A DNA stretch of 16,289 bases from an uncultured Eubacteriales bacterium. Its GTDB lineage: Bacteria; Bacillota; Clostridia; UBA1381; UBA9506. The position numbers were made by a program, and so were the translations under genes. Below, one piece after another: positions 15,675 through 16,289 of the stretch. The notes under the pieces were generated by a model. It was not told the DNA's origin and ran no database searches. It saw only the letters and a program-made list of their open reading frames with translations. The first letter of the stretch is position 1, and every line of letters begins with the position of its first letter. The stretch is taken from positions 1 to 16,289 of the forward strand of contig CABSKZ010000026.1 in the NCBI GenBank assembly GCA_902478395.1, written 5' to 3'.

Positions 15675-16289
15675 ATGCCGGAAGGGGCGGAGATAGAGTA
15701 CGACCTGTTCAACCGGATGGTAAAGTATACGAAGGGGACAGATGTCTATACGTATACCTACAATGGAGACGGTCAGCGTCTGAGCAAGACGGTGAACGGA
15801 GTAACGACAGAATTCACGTGGGACGGCATGGACATGATTCTGGAGAGTGCCGGAAGTGCTGCTTCCATTTACGTGTATGGGAATGGGATAAATTACAGAA
15901 AGACGGGTAGCACGGTCTATACCTATACGACCAATGCGCATGGAGATGTGGTGAACTACGCACAGGGAACCACGGTCGTCAAGGAATATTGCTACGATGC
16001 GTTTGGGAATGAGCTAGAGGAGTATGATTCGAGGGAAAGCGAAAACCCGCTCCGGTATTGCGGGGAGTATTACGACGCGGAGACGGGGTTTTATTACTTA
16101 AGGAACCGGTATTATGACCCGAAGAAGGGGAGATTTATCACCGAGGACCCCGTATCTTCGGGTAGTAATTGGTATATTTACTGTAACGGGAATCCAGTTA
16201 TGTTTGTGGATCCGACCGGATTAATTGAATTAGCAGATGGCCTATTAAGTTCTCAAGATCAAAAAAAGTTATTACAATATACTAATAGT
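15675..16289 (+). CDS. RHS-repeat-associated core protein fragment with start of a variable C-terminal tip (runs off right edge)
   Basis: The frame is open from ATG 15675 to the last base (205 codons, no stop). The preceding in-frame stop is TAG 15645-15647. Motifs are typical of RHS/YD proteins: YDLFNRMVKY, YTYNGDGQRLSK, YCYDAFGNELEEY, then the core signature RYCGEYYDAETGFYYLRNRY with YDPKKGRFITEDP, WYIYCNGNPVMFVDPTG. Family members are usually well over 1000 residues, with an export signal or secretion adaptor, so this is missing nearly all of its 5' part. It has only an AGGA one base from the ATG. After DPTGL (codons 16209-16223) base use changes from G/C-rich codons to A/T-rich ones (LIELADGLLSSQDQKK), the usual boundary between conserved core and exchangeable toxin tip. 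Only about 22 tip codons are visible, so the activity cannot be named. It is probably a displaced tip cassette or 5'-truncated gene. Confidence 0.85.
   Translation, partial: MPEGAEIEYDLFNRMVKYTKGTDVYTYTYNGDGQRLSKTVNGVTTEFTWDGMDMILESAGSAASIYVYGNGINYRKTGSTVYTYTTNAHGDVVNYAQGTTVVKEYCYDAFGNELEEYDSRESENPLRYCGEYYDAETGFYYLRNRYYDPKKGRFITEDPVSSGSNWYIYCNGNPVMFVDPTGLIELADGLLSSQDQKKLLQYTNS

Noticed and set aside
15641..15910. 89-codon plus-strand frame overlapping the RHS fragment
   Set aside because: Its translation is Arg/Asp-rich and unlike a protein, while the other frame here gives clear RHS motifs.
1..16289. CRISPR arrays, tRNA/rRNA genes, insertion sequences
   Set aside because: I looked for regularly spaced repeats, tRNA-like cloverleafs and transposase motifs and saw none.

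Overview
The window looks like chromosomal DNA of a Gram-positive anaerobe of the Clostridia (Bacillota). The reasons are AGGAGG-type ribosome binding sites a few bases before each start, three very large exported proteins with S-layer homology (SLH) domains, and moderate G+C. The set of SLH-anchored carbohydrate-active proteins resembles polysaccharide-degrading gut Clostridia such as Monoglobus-like lineages. That placement is inference; no taxonomic marker gene is present.

Region 1 (1-12912) is one tightly packed plus-strand transcription unit of four genes. Gaps are 28, 12 and 14 bases, and a strong hairpin terminator closes the unit at 12876-12921. The genes are: (a) the 3' end of a large protein with a lectin-like segment, two atrophied bacterial Ig domains and a CBM96/DNRLRE domain; (b) an N-terminally SLH-anchored protein whose long body carries an unrecognised repeated module; (c) a 1435-residue protein with no visible catalytic domain, made of seven Ig-like modules, two concanavalin-like domains, one discoidin-like domain and three C-terminal SLH domains; (d) a 1336-residue heparinase II/III-type polysaccharide lyase with three C-terminal SLH domains.

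Region 2 (12922-15390) is a 225-base stretch with no clear gene, then a second heparinase II/III-family protein without a signal peptide, probably cytoplasmic. Both lyases have the same candidate catalytic set (Asn, Tyr, two His), and the Asn-to-Tyr spacing is 54 residues in each. The simplest model is a cell-wall assembly that binds and cuts an acidic polysaccharide outside the cell, followed by import and further cutting of oligosaccharides inside. No transporter or regulator lies in the window, and the substrate cannot be named from sequence alone.

Region 3 (15391-16289) differs in character. It has about 250 A+T-rich bases with two short coding-like remnants, a near-consensus sigma-A promoter, and the 3' end of an RHS-repeat protein that starts in mid-core, passes the DPTGL boundary at 16209-16223, and enters a new A+T-rich variable tip that runs off the right edge. 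This looks like a displaced RHS tip cassette (a polymorphic toxin locus).

I saw no tRNA, rRNA, CRISPR array, transposase or integrase.
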